DNA from: Epiperipatus broadwayi
Lineage: Eukaryota > Onychophora > Udeonychophora > Euonychophora > Peripatidae
DNA length: 64,000 nt
Direction: 5' to 3'
Assembly: GCA_028023455.1 (NCBI GenBank)
Contig: JAQFVV010006200.1
Span: 7,099,506 to 7,163,505, forward strand
A program made the position numbers and the translations under genes. Every line of letters starts with the position of its first letter. Within the stretch, counting starts at the first letter, position 1. The notes under the pieces were generated by a model. That model worked only from the letters and a program-made list of their open reading frames with translations, was not told the DNA's origin and ran no database searches. Shown here one piece after another: positions 1 through 10,448 of the stretch.

Positions 1-1080
1 AAGAATACAGACATTTGTTGATTGTATTCACTTTAGACCTTTTTTGATATATTGAAAGAGCATATAAACTTGAAAAATGATATCACAATTCATTTAAATC
101 CAAAAATGCACTATAATCGATTCAACTGATGGGAGGAATATTTTGATTATTCTTTGAATAATGATGAATGAATGGAGATGACAATTTTTAATGATTTAGT
201 CTCTTTATTTATTTAGATTTAGATTTAGATAAAGTTATCCAGATTAGTGATAGTTCTTTTTAATCATATACGGGCTTATGAAGTTGTACCATCTAAACTT
301 AATGATGTTTCTATTATTCCAGTTTTAAAAATAAAGAACGTGAACAGCAATTATTATTGCATTTTATACGCATATTATCGAGGTTATAGCCTCAGTAAAT
401 ATTACTACGTAATCAATGTGCATTTAATAAATTTATAATTACAACTTTATATTATTATTATTATTATTATTATTAATTGCTTTCATTAAAGAAAGTCTCA
501 GTGTGAATTTAGAAAATTAAGAAGTAATATAAATATGTTGTTGTCAAATAAATGTAAGAAACATGTCAAGAAGAAAGTAATGATTTATATATTGCTTTTA
601 TTATTCAAACATACATAAGGTACAACTTGCAATTAGTTGGTTGTTCACCAAAGTTTATTCATATTATGCAGCTTCTACATGAATGAATTAGAGAAAGTAT
701 TATTACTATAGGTAGAACATCTGAGGCATTTGAACTGAAAATTAGCATTAAAGAATAATGTAAACCTGCTCTAATATTGTTTACAATTTTTATAACATTA
801 GACTTTGAAATTATTTTTAGGCAGCTTAGTAAATCAGGTGTCAGAATATTATATTAGTTAGATTATGTACTTTTTAGTTTGGTTTGATTAAATACAAAAA
901 CAGAACTTCATAGTTTTGAATTCTGGATTTATAATATACTGATAATTGAATTATTTTTTTCTAGTTCAAAAATAAGCTTTAGAATCTGTTTAATGTTTTG
1001 AAGGCAACATATGAAGATTTTAGTTTAATTATTGTTAAAAAAAACTCAAGTTTTTTTATTAGTCAGAAAACTTTTAGTTT
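1..1080. other. AT-rich sequence without recognised gene
   Basis: No ORF with family resemblance was found on either strand. It holds only simple sequence, such as a TTA microsatellite at about 449-476. Confidence 0.6.
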
Positions 1081-1084
1081 GTAT

Positions 1085-1815
1085 GCTTATTAATTTCAGA
1101 ATGTAAGCCAATTTAAGTATCTTGGTTGCTTTACACATAAAAATATAAATATAGCTCTTGAGATGCAGCAAAGACTCTAATGTGCTGTTTTTAAAATATT
1201 AAAATATGTAGTATTTAATTAAATTACTGTTTTTATGTTATTAATTTATATAATATATTATATGGAAGTGAAACTTGGACATCCTAAGGCTGCAACATAA
1301 AAATTGAGATTTGAGAGTACATAAAATATTTAAATTACAATTGCAAGACTGTATACTTTGTAAGACCAAATAAGATGCTATTAATTTTTATGGATATGAT
1401 GCACTATAATCCACTATTATAAAATTACATCTTCATTGGATTGGAGATTTGAAATGAATGACAAGTGCAACTCTTACCAAAAGTGTGTTTTATCATGAAT
1501 TTGAGCATGATTTTATGAGAAAGATAAATTCCATTTACAGACCCCCTACTTACATTAAAGGATTATTTCAAAGCCAGTCTAAAGAAATACAATGTTGATT
1601 GTTTTTACTGAGAAGATATAAGCAGAGAACAGAGTATGTTGGAGAATTACAATTAGACATGGTATTAAAATGTTTTTTAAAGTTTTCTGCAGAAGACATT
1701 AAAAGATGGCATTGCAAAATATCAAACAGAAAAATGGATCAGCATTCTCTATATGTGAATATATTTGTGGTTCAGAGATTGGTTTGCATAGTCATTCCAA
1801 TACTCATAGAATAAT
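1085..1815 (+). pseudogene. Decayed LINE reverse transcriptase, C-terminal part
   Basis: Broken frames on the plus strand translate to the tail of an RTE-like non-LTR retrotransposon polymerase. I read a FKYLG-type segment near 1110, then YGSETWTS at about 1259-1281, matching the YGCETWT signature that follows the RT domain in this group. Further on come pieces resembling the LRWxGHL segment (HWIGDL near 1437-1455). Many stop codons and frame changes separate the pieces, so no enzyme can be made. No endonuclease, RT catalytic motif or 3' tail is visible, and the 5' end of the relic is not defined. The family is known from LINE proteins in general; the exact clade is inferred. Confidence 0.6.
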
Positions 1816-2105
1816 TTTTTTCTCTCTTTTTGGAGTTGAAATGACCATACTCTTTTGTCATTGGCTACTACTAGTGATAATGTATACAAATGTTGTATAT
1901 CTATATCAAATTCCAGTGAGATGTTAACAGTAAGTTTTGCGGTTGAAATTTTTATCATGTCTGAATAACTCAGTCTATAAAACCTCTCAAAACCTCTGTT
2001 CAACTTGAAGATATATATATAAACCATCCCAGTGCATATTACTAGCTGAAAATTCAATCTCCTCCTAAACATTATAATGTATGAATTTTTTTCTACAGTA
2101 CAGGT

Positions 2106-2350
2106 TTTTCACATCTGCACTCTAATATGTAATATATAGGGGATTTGAACTCAGACTTTCACATAACCCTCAACTATCCATGCCATTTCATATTGCTGAT
2201 ACACTTGATCACACACATGTCGAAAAGCTAAATAATCACCAAACCAGCACTCATCAGTTGGTACAGATTATCATCTCTATACATATATACAGTCAATGCT
2301 CAGCTTATATTAAGATAGCCAATCTTCATACTTTAATGGTCAGGCTTCAA
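2106..2350 (-). repeat. Hammerhead family C element, old copy
   Basis: A dispersed repeat in reverse orientation. It contains the family markers: a sequence resembling a tRNA B box (GTTCAAATCC on the minus strand, near 2140-2150), the conserved GTGTATCAG-type segment near 2200, and the CCAACTGATGAG ribozyme core near 2240-2265. Related copies lie near 20542, 43745, 45755, 49735 and 53465. The ribozyme here has lost its second core half. Confidence 0.7.
2233..2270 (-). ncRNA. Broken hammerhead ribozyme (family C)
   Basis: On the minus strand the outer stem I (TAATC with GATTA), CCAA and CTGATGAG are present. The GAAA box and all of stem III are missing. Compared with the copy at 43791 the loss runs exactly between two TTGG-type words, as expected for a deletion between short direct repeats. 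It cannot self-cleave. Confidence 0.65.
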
Positions 2351-3834
2351 AACACTCCATTATGTTTTTCAGCAACACACTTTGTCAATAAATCTGATTT
2401 TCAAACAGCATGGATTAAAAGGATACTCAAAAGAATATCCTTTTGAACCATACTGTTTGAAGTTGAGATTTTATATCTATTCACAGAGGGTGTTGCTAAA
2501 AAAATATAATGTTTGGGAAGGTGATCTCAGTATTTTGTATATAAGTTATACAATATTTGTATTTTTTTTAGAAACAGTGTGTGTATAGCTCAATGATAGG
2601 AGAAGAAAATTTAAAGAAGCACAATTTATTGTTAATAACATCCATGCGATAAACAAAAAAAAACCTCTTGTAAGCTTTGTCACGGAAGTGGAATATGTAA
2701 ATTGTAAATTTATATATTAACCACTGAGTACTAATTCGTGTTTTTTTCTAATAAGACCAGTTTAGCCAATAAGTTTGAGCGTTGTGATTATGATTTTCCA
2801 GATCAAAAGCGAGTTATAAGTTAAATAGTGAAATAAAATTTCATCTTTTTTTGAAAGCAAATTAACCTACTTATAAAAAACCAATATCTTCAAGAACCTG
2901 AGATAAATGAATTTTAATACGATAAATGTTTGCCTGAAATCATCATAATTTAAGAAAGAACATGAAAAAAGGATGAATTGTGACTTTTATTTTTAATTTT
3001 AATACTAAGACAAACTGATCTTTCTTATGAAACGTAGAATTCAAAAATATTTAAATCACATTTATTTTTTATTTAAAATTTGCATTTTAAAATGAAAGAA
3101 GAAATTAAGATTTTATAGCTAATATATTTAAAATTCAGAATTAAATAAATATATATGGGCAGAATAGTTTTTCTTATTGTGTTATAAAACCAAAAATATA
3201 TCTCAATTCCTCATCTCTGCTTATTTCATTAAATAAGAGAAAGTGGATTCGTATATTTTCTGCCTTGTAAATTTATTATCAGAATTAATATAGAAATGAA
3301 AGGAAATCTCTGGAATCTTAAAAATTAAAATATGTAAATAAAATTATCAGCACTGTTTTTAATACTGATAAAATTTTGGAACAAAATATTAGTTTAGTTT
3401 CTTCTGAATTAATAAGAAGTTTAAAAATAGAATTAAGATAAATCTAGTTAAGACATTTGAATATTTTCATTTACTAGTGTATAAGAGTGAATGTCTGTTT
3501 ATACGATTAAAGGAAAGGAACAAAATTTAAAATGATACAATTAATTTAAGATATATATATTCTGACTAATAAAAAAAAATATAATAGAATTGGTCTTATA
3601 TATTATAATAAAGTATATTTTTACTACATGTATTTTTAATATATTTAACTGATGTGATGAAGCTGTTAGAGTAAATTTTATAATAATATAAATAAATGTG
3701 TAAATAATAATGAATACAAGTTTTTATTTTATATATGTTGTGACAGTGATGATGATAATCGAACCCCACCATAATGTTGTTACAGCTTGCCCTGTTCATA
3801 AAATTATACATTCACAAATGTACATATATTTTTT
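2351..3834. other. AT-rich sequence without recognised gene
   Basis: Short ORFs have no recognisable family motif, and no structured repeat was seen. Confidence 0.55.
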
Positions 3835-4018
3835 AAACCACCAAACATCACATGATCACCATTTCTTATGCTTGCTAATAACTGTTATTAAAACAGACAA
3901 AACTCTCCATACAGCAGTGCCACTCAGTGCAAGCCAGAGTAATCAATGGATGCCAGAAGGTTAGTGCCTACTCATCCAATATCCCCAGAATAGTTTCTGG
4001 CTTGTGGTCTTCGTCAGT
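3835..4018 (-). repeat. Hammerhead family B element, truncated copy
   Basis: In reverse orientation this matches the 3' half of the family B unit at 56562-57476: the CATGATCACC-type segment, the ACAGCAGTGCCAC segment, TCAATGGATGCC and the CTACTCATCCAATATCCCC segment. It ends inside the ribozyme, at about 4018, where stem I is lost. Confidence 0.75.
3973..4018 (-). ncRNA. Truncated hammerhead ribozyme (family B)
   Basis: On the minus strand: CTGACGA, a 13-nt stem II segment AGACCACAAGCCA, GAAA, then CTATTC and the 3' side of stem I (TGGGGA). The 5' strand of stem I is replaced by unrelated sequence, so cleavage is not expected. Confidence 0.6.
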
Positions 4019-4373
4019 ACACATATTTTTTGTGTATGTATTCTGTTTAAAAAAATCAAAATACAGTTGACATAATATATAAATATGTATGTAGATTTAT
4101 ATATGTATACACACATGTATAATGGTTATAAATAATTATGTGAAGTAACAGAAGTTATTGCTCAGAATTTTATTTTTTTATTATTTACTTTGTCTGATTT
4201 ACAAACAACAAAATATTTCGCAGCCACAATGCTGATGAATTAAAGAAAGCAATATGAAGTAAGTATGCCATAGTACACCAACTCTTGCTCTCATCATCAT
4301 GTGATCCTGTTATTATCTGCCTGTTAAAAATATACTTGTCTATTAAAAAAAAATTATGTAAAAAAGAGTTTAG

Positions 4374-4462
4374 TCAAGTGTTGGTGGACTAGCGGATAGC
4401 ATAGCTGCCTCCCAAGCAGCCGGCCCGGGTTCGCTTCCCGGTCAACGCTTTGACATATAAAA
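4374..4462 (+). mobile_element. tRNA-derived SINE, type 1
   Basis: The tRNA-like head folds with the stem GCTGC/GCAGC around the loop CTCCCAA, which gives a glycine-type CCC anticodon. It has the B-box-containing T arm (GGGTTCGCTTCCC) and the tail TTGACATAT followed by A. It is flanked by the 13-bp duplication AAAAAGAGTTTAG at 4361-4373 and 4463-4475. The insertion is about 90 bp. Sister copies lie at 14711 and 54163. Confidence 0.88.
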
Positions 4463-4479
4463 AAAAAGAGTTTAGAGTT

Positions 4480-5743
4480 AAAATTCTTAGACTTTTAGAA
4501 GTCCTGTCTTTTTATAGTGCATACAGAGAAAACATTTGAAGTCCTAAGTCTATCTTTAATGAAAAGAAAAGTGTAAAAAAAGAAGAATGGAATTTAGTTT
4601 TATATATCCATTTAAGTTTTTTCTTTTCTAAGATGTTTATTTATTGTTATAATTTATGTGAAAGAAAAGACCGTACACTCAGGAAGTAAGGTTATATATT
4701 TATTATTTTCTTTTTTTTTTCATATACTTTTATAATGCCAAATTTGATTTAACATACATTTTTATACCTATATATGTAGAGAATTCTATTTAAATTTTTA
4801 TCAGAATATATTTAATCTCTTGATTTGATTGAATTTGGCATATTTTTGTTAAAATCCTTTGATTTTTTAATGTATATTATTATCTGGGAGATATAATTTT
4901 TTGTATAATTAAAAAAAAGGTAAAGGTTTTTTCATTTATATTATATGTATACGGTATTTTTTTATGTATAAATGTAAATGGTATTTTATTTTAAATTTTG
5001 GTGATAGGATCTAGCTTTATGGATTAATAAATTATAATCTATTTTAGTAAATGTTTGATTATCTCCATATCTCTCTTACACAAATTTCAATTTTCGATTC
5101 TCGTTTAGTACTGAGCAAGCGTATATCTATTATTGGGATTACAATATCAGGGGGTTTAAGTTCTTTCTATAAGATCTGTAACAGAATATTCTTTCTCAGG
5201 AAGTGTCATGAAAAGGCAAGTTTGAATTAAGCCGTTCAAAAATATTCTGTTTAAGATAGATTTTGCAGACCATTAGGATAGATTTAGAAAGAAATCAGGA
5301 AATATTATTTCTTCTATACTTATTTTTTTAAAAAATAATCCAATAAATTTTTAATATTTCCTATTTGTTCCATTGTCATCCTTGAATCTAAATGTATAAT
5401 TTCAAATACACATACTATCCTATTTGCTCCAATTCTTTCCTTTGTGTTATCCAATTCTTCAGTAATATTAACAAAATCACTCTTTTCTTTATTTATAAAG
5501 AAAAGAGTAATTTTGGAAATATTATTAATAACTATTAGTTGATATTTTTTATAATTATATAGAAAATTGTTTCCAGAACATGTTTGGTTATATATCTTGG
5601 CTTAAAATAATTCCATATGTAGTGTGTATACATGGTGTTATTTTAAATTTGTGCATACCATGGGTGAGGCTGATAATAAACAAGATCAAATAATCAATAT
5701 GATTGATGTAAAATTAAAAGATAGACTTTACTATATAATAGTT
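4480..5743. other. AT-rich sequence without recognised gene
   Basis: No family match on either strand. The stretch at 5080-5300 is slightly richer in GC, but its translations have stops and no motif I recognise. Confidence 0.5.
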
Positions 5744-6015
5744 TTTCATTCCAATATCAGCCTTTCAAGCTAATTGAGCACGTGCCTTTTGAGTGTTAAA
5801 TAAATGAATACTCTCTTCTTCAATCCAAGATATAGTATTTTGCAGGAATAAAAAAAATCCTCTTATTCCTACGACTCAAATTCTTTTATATGAGCAAATC
5901 TGAAGAACTGTTAAAGAGAGCGTGAGTAGATTCTCACTTTAAATTACTATTTACAATGTTTTTTGGCTGAATGACGTCAGTGTAATTAGCTTGAAAGGCT
6001 GATATTGGAATGAAA
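5744..6015. mobile_element. MITE with 32-bp terminal inverted repeats
   Basis: The segment 5744-5775 (starting TTTCATTCCAATATCAG) is the reverse complement of 5984-6015 (ending CTGATATTGGAATGAAA). The 208-bp interior has no ORF. This is the structure of a non-autonomous DNA transposon. No convincing target-site duplication could be read, and the superfamily is unknown. Confidence 0.75.
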
Positions 6016-6305
6016 TATAATTGCAAGCACGGCACTAGATAAAATATTTGCTTATATAATAGTTTTATTATATTAAATAAGCTAAGTTGCCATGGTTAGT
6101 AAATATCACTGACCCAAGTGTGGTCTAGTAAATGGGTTCTTAAAAGGGTTCTCAATACAATATGGTTATAAGTCAAATAAATGATTTACTTTGATACAAT
6201 ATATATATATATGTCCACAGATGGCGTCCTACCAAAAACACCTATCAAGCGTATTTTCGTTTACATAAACGTCAGAGTAGTTAGTATTCACTATCTCTAA
6301 CTATA

Positions 6306-6363
6306 ATTCCACTTTCAGATCATGATTTCAAGCTATTTGCTATCGTCAGTGAAAGACAGGAAT
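6306..6363 (-). ncRNA. Hammerhead ribozyme, family A copy 1
   Basis: Read on the minus strand this is a complete type I hammerhead. Stem I is ATTCC-tgt-CTTTCA paired with TGAAAG-t-GGAAT, 11 perfect pairs around a small internal loop. The first core box is CTGACGA. Stem II is AGC/GCT with loop AAATA, plus a T-T mismatch at the base. The second box is GAAA. Stem III is ATC/GAT with a two-base loop, itself palindromic (ATCATGAT). The predicted cut follows the C of GATC, between plus-strand positions 6318 and 6317. A stem III this short usually cleaves best as a dimer, which the tandem array would provide. Confidence 0.92.
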
Positions 6364-6712
6364 AAAGAAACTAGATCTAAATACAAACTCTGAGCGTTTA
6401 TGAAACAATTTCTATTCAGCTTGCAAGCGTGAATTTTTTAGACACGTAATGTCTTCAAACTCAGCATAGCAAACCAGATAGCTATATGGGTCTGATCTCA
6501 GTTCAGCATCACCACATAGTAGAAGCCTCTGCAATCTATATCATTGCAAGAAAGACCTCAAAGGTACATTTATGATAAACAAAAATGCGTTAAAAAACTT
6601 GCTAACGCTTGTATTTATGTCCACAGATGGCGTTCTACCAAAAACACCGATCAAGCGTATTTTCTGTTTACATAAACGTCAGAGTAGTTAGTATTCACTA
6701 TCTCTAACTATA

Positions 6713-6769
6713 ATTCCACTTTAGATCATGATTTCAAGCTATTTGCTATCGTCAGTGAAAGACAGGAAT
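6713..6769 (-). ncRNA. Hammerhead ribozyme, family A copy 2
   Basis: Same ribozyme as copy 1 but with one base missing in the 3' strand of stem I (TAAAG instead of TGAAAG on the minus strand). This should weaken cleavage at this unit. Confidence 0.88.
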
Positions 6770-7119
6770 AAAGAAACTAGATCTAAATACAAACTCTGAG
6801 CGTTTATGAAACAATTTCTATTCAGCTTGCAAGCGTGAATTTTTTAGACACGTAATGTCTTCAAACTCAGCATAGCAAACCAGATAGCTATATGGGTCTG
6901 ATCTCAGTTCAGCATCACCACATAGTAGAAGCCTCTGCAATCTATATCATTGCAAGAAAGACCTCAAAGGTACATTTATGATAAACAAAAATGCAAGTTA
7001 AAAAACTTGCTAACGCTTGTATTTATGTCCACAGATGGCGTCCTACCAAAAACACCTATCAAGCGTATTTTCGTTTACATAAACGTCAGAGTAGTTAGTA
7101 TTCACTATCTCTAACTATA

Positions 7120-7177
7120 ATTCCACTTTCAGATCATGATTTCAAGCTATTTGCTATCGTCAGTGAAAGACAGGAAT
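7120..7177 (-). ncRNA. Hammerhead ribozyme, family A copy 3
   Basis: Intact 58-nt hammerhead identical to copy 1, with both core boxes and all three stems. Confidence 0.92.
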
Positions 7178-7526
7178 AAAGAAACTAGATCTAAATACAA
7201 ACTCTGAGCGTTTATGAAACAATTTCTATTCAGCTTGCAAGCGTGAATTTTTAGACACGTAATGTCTTCAAACTCAGCATAGCAAACCAGATAGCTATAT
7301 GGGTCTGATCTCAGTTCAGCATCACCACATAGTAGAAGCCTCTGCAATCTATATCATTGCAAGAAAGACCTCAAAGGTACATTTATGATAAACAAAAATG
7401 CAAGTTAAAAAACTTGCTAACGCTTGTATTTATGTCCACAGATGGCGTCCTACCAAAAACACCTATCAAGCGTATTTTCGTTTACATAAACGTCAGAGTA
7501 GTTAGTATTCACTATCTCTAACTATA

Positions 7527-7584
7527 ATTCCACTTTCAGATCATGATTTCAAGCTATTTGCTATCGTCAGTGAAAGACAGGAAT
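7527..7584 (-). ncRNA. Hammerhead ribozyme, family A copy 4
   Basis: Intact 58-nt hammerhead identical to copy 1. The cleavage site lies 407 nt from that of copy 3. Confidence 0.92.
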
Positions 7585-7932
7585 AAAGAAACTAGATCTA
7601 AATACAAACTCTGAGCGTTTATGAAACAATTTCTATTCAGCTTGCAAGCGTGAATTTTTAGACACGTAATGTCTTCAAACTCAGCATAGCAAACCAGATA
7701 GCTATATGGGTCTGATCTCAGTTCAGCATCACCACATAGTAGAAGCCTCTGCAATCTATATCATTGCAAGAAAGACCTCAAAGGTACATTTATGATAAAC
7801 AAAAATGCAAGTTAAAAAACTTGCTAACGCTTGTATTTATGTCCACAGATGGCGTCCTACCAAAAACACCTATCAAGCGTATTTTCGTTTACATAAACGT
7901 CAGAGTAGTTAGTATTCACTATCTCTAACTAT

Positions 7933-7990
7933 ATTCCACTTTCAGATCATGATTTCAAGCTATTTGCTATCGTCAGTGAAAGACAGGAAT
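7933..7990 (-). ncRNA. Hammerhead ribozyme, family A copy 5
   Basis: Intact 58-nt hammerhead. One A is missing just outside stem I, without effect on the fold. Confidence 0.92.
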
Positions 7991-8340
7991 AAAGAAACTA
8001 GATCTAAATACAAACTCTGAGCGTTTATGAAACAATTTCTATTCAGCTTGCAAGCGTGAATTCTTTAGACACGTAATGTCTTCAAACTCAGCATAGCAAA
8101 CCAGATAGCTATATGGGTCTGATCTCAGTTCAGCATCACCACATAGTAGAAGCCTCTGCAATCTATATCATTGCAAGAAAGACCTCAAAGGTACATTTAT
8201 GATAAACAAAAATGCAAGTTAAAAAAATTGCTAACGCTTGTATTTATGTCCACAGATGGCGTCCTACCAAAAACACCTATCAAGCGTATTTTCGTTTACA
8301 TAAACGTCAGAGTAGTTAGTATTCACTATCTCTAACTATA

Positions 8341-8398
8341 ATTCCACTTTCAGATCATGATTTCAAGCTATTTGCTATCGTCAGTGAAAGACAGGAAT
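8341..8398 (-). ncRNA. Hammerhead ribozyme, family A copy 6
   Basis: Intact 58-nt hammerhead. The damage to this unit starts about 60 bp further on. Confidence 0.92.
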
Positions 8399-8732
8399 AA
8401 AGAAACTAGATCTAAATACAAACTCTGAGCGTTTATGAAACAATTTCTATTCAGCTTGTAAGCGTGAATTTTTAGACACGAATGCTCAAACTCAGCATAG
8501 CAAACCAGATAGCTATATGGGTCTGATCTCAGTTCAGATCACCACATAGTAGGTCTGCAATCTATATCATTGCAAGAAAGACTCAAAGGTACATTTATGA
8601 TAAACAAAATGCAAGTTAAAAATGTAACGCTGTATTTATGTCCACAGATGGCGTCCTACCAAAAACACCTATCAAGCGTATTTTCGATTACATAAACGTC
8701 AGAGTAGTTAGTATTCACTATCTCTAACTATA

Positions 8733-8790
8733 ATTCCACTTTCAGATCATGATTTCAAGCTATTTGCTATCGTCAGTGAAAGACAGGAAT
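8733..8790 (-). ncRNA. Hammerhead ribozyme, family A copy 7
   Basis: Intact 58-nt hammerhead in the last, partly deleted unit before the orientation switch. Confidence 0.9.
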
Positions 8791-8909
8791 AAAGAAACTA
8801 GATCTAAATACAAACTCTGACGTTTATGAAACAATTTATTCAGTTAGTGATTTTAGACACATTTCAAATAGCATAGCAAACAGATAGCTATATGGTCTGA
8901 TTCAGTTCA

Positions 8910-8969
8910 TAAATAAAATAAAAAGAAAAATATAAATATATTTCTATGTGAGAATACTAAAACATATAA
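8910..8969. other. Spacer at the inversion point of the family A array
   Basis: Sixty bases of A-rich simple sequence separate the minus-sense array from its plus-sense mirror. They match neither arm. The left arm stops just after the CAGTTCA segment of the unit; the right arm starts at AATTGTTTCAT. The two arms therefore meet at different points of the unit. Confidence 0.8.
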
Positions 8970-9016
8970 AATTGTTTCATAAACGCTCAGAGTTTGTATT
9001 TAGATCTAGTTTCTTT

Positions 9017-9074
9017 ATTCCTGTCTTTCACTGACGATAGCAAATAGCTTGAAATCATGATCTGAAAGTGGAAT
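9017..9074 (+). ncRNA. Hammerhead ribozyme, family A copy 8
   Basis: The plus-strand version of the 58-nt ribozyme: CTGACGA and GAAA boxes, 11-bp two-part stem I, three-pair stem II, three-pair stem III. Predicted cleavage after C9062. Confidence 0.92.
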
Positions 9075-9424
9075 TATAGTTAGAGATAGTGAATACTAAC
9101 TACTCTGACGTTTATGTAAACGAAAATACGCTTGATAGGTGTTTTTGGTAGGACGCCATCTGTGGACATAAATACAAGCGTTAGCAAGTTTTTTAACTTG
9201 CATTTTTGTTTATCATAAATGTACCTTTGAGGTCTTTCTTGCAATGATATAGATTGCAGAGGCTTCTACTATGTGGTGATGCTGAACTGAGATCAGACCC
9301 ATATAGCTATCTGGTTTGCTATGCTGAGTTTGAAGACATTACGTGTCTAAAAAATTCACGCTTGCAAGCTGAATAGAAATTGTTTCATAAACGCTCAGAG
9401 TTTGTATTTAGATCTAGTTTCTTT

Positions 9425-9482
9425 ATTCCTGTCTTTCACTGACGATAGCAAATAGCTTGAAATCATGATCTGAAAGTGGAAT
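9425..9482 (+). ncRNA. Hammerhead ribozyme, family A copy 9
   Basis: Intact and identical to copy 8. Predicted cleavage after C9470. Confidence 0.92.
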
Positions 9483-9832
9483 TATAGTTAGAGATAGTGA
9501 ATACTAACTACTCTGACGTTTATGTAAACGAAAATACGCTTGATAGGTGTTTTTGGTAGGACGCCATCTGTGGACATAAATACAAGCGTTAGCAAGTTTT
9601 TTAACTTGCATTTTTGTTTATCATAAATGTACCTTTGAGGTCTTTCTTGCAATGATATAGATTGCAGAGGCTTCTACTATGTGGTGATGCTGAACTGAGA
9701 TCAGACCCATATAGCTATCTGGTTTGCTATGCTGAGTTTGAAGACATTACGTGTCTAAAAAATTCACGCTTGCAAGCTGAATAGAAATTGTTTCATAAAC
9801 GCTCAGAGTTTGTATTTAGATCTAGTTTCTTT

Positions 9833-9890
9833 ATTCCTGTCTTTCACTGACGATAGCAAATAGCTTGAAATCATGATCTGAAAGTGGAAT
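9833..9890 (+). ncRNA. Hammerhead ribozyme, family A copy 10
   Basis: Intact and identical to copy 8. Predicted cleavage after C9878. Confidence 0.92.
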
Positions 9891-10240
9891 TATAGTTAGA
9901 GATAGTGAATACTAACTACTCTGACGTTTATGTAAACGAAAATACGCTTGATAGGTGTTTTTGGTAGGACGCCATCTGTGGACATAAATACAAGCGTTAG
10001 CAAGTTTTTTAACTTGCATTTTTGTTTATCATAAATGTATCTTTGAGGTCTTTCTTGCAATGATATAGATTGCAGAGGCTTCTACTATGTGGTGATGCTG
10101 AACTGAGATCAGACCCATATAGCTATCTGGTTTGCTATGCTGAGTTTGAAGACATTACGTGTCTAAAAAATTCACGCTTGCAAGCTGAATAGAAATTGTT
10201 TCATAAACGCTCAGAGTTTGTATTTAGATCTAGTTTCTTT

Positions 10241-10298
10241 ATTCCTGTCTTTCACTGACGATAGCAAATAGCTTGAAATCATGATCTGAAAGTGGAAT
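10241..10298 (+). ncRNA. Hammerhead ribozyme, family A copy 11
   Basis: Intact and identical to copy 8. Predicted cleavage after C10286. Confidence 0.92.
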
Positions 10299-10448
10299 TA
10301 TAGTTAGAGATAGTGAATACTAACTACTCTGACGTTTATGTAAACGAAAATACGCTTGATAGGTGTTTTTGGTAGGACGCCATCTGTGGACATAAATACA
10401 AGCGTTAGCAAGTTTTTTAACTTGCATTTTTGTTTATCATATATATAT

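Larger units (their letters stand above)
6211..8909 (-). repeat. Hammerhead family A tandem array, minus-sense half
   Basis: Seven head-to-tail units begin with ATGTCCACAGATGGCG at 6211, 6617, 7025, 7432, 7839, 8246 and 8638, a period of 406-408 bp (392 for the sixth). Units one to five are almost identical; those at 7025 and 7432 look the same base for base over long stretches. Each unit carries one 58-nt hammerhead ribozyme on the minus strand. Each also contains the short hairpin GCAAGTTAAAAAACTTGC, except that the first junction is slightly shorter. The sixth and seventh units accumulate many 1-5 base deletions from about 8460 on. The array starts inside an (AT)n run. The structure matches retrozyme or hammerhead-satellite arrays of animals; protein-coding use is unlikely. 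Confidence 0.95.
8970..10439 (+). repeat. Hammerhead family A tandem array, plus-sense half
   Basis: The same unit as at 6211-8909 but inverted. Unit ends (CGCCATCTGTGGACAT) fall at 9169, 9577, 9985 and 10393, exactly 408 bp apart, with partial units at both edges. The units here are cleaner than those left of the spacer, and nearly identical to each other. The right edge stops after TTGTTTATCAT in an (AT)n run, mirroring the (AT)n run at the left outer edge of the whole structure. Confidence 0.95.

Noticed and set aside
4225-4255. CTGATGA followed by GAAA at 4233 as a further hammerhead
   Set aside because: Only six bases separate the boxes, so no stem II can form, and no stem I pairing was found.
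4374-4450. Functional tRNA-Gly genes at the SINE heads
   Set aside because: The tRNA-like parts have mismatched stems, extra T-arm sequence, tails with A-runs and target-site duplications, so they are SINEs.
7147-7347. 66-codon ORF repeated in the family A units (also 7554-7754)
   Set aside because: It is a chance ORF of the ribozyme unit. It is broken by single-base differences in the other units, and the unit's conserved content is the RNA fold.
6211-10439. CRISPR-like array or centromeric satellite
   Set aside because: Units are identical over their full length with no variable spacers, and the genome is animal. A satellite description is not wrong but misses the ribozyme and the retrozyme-like layout.
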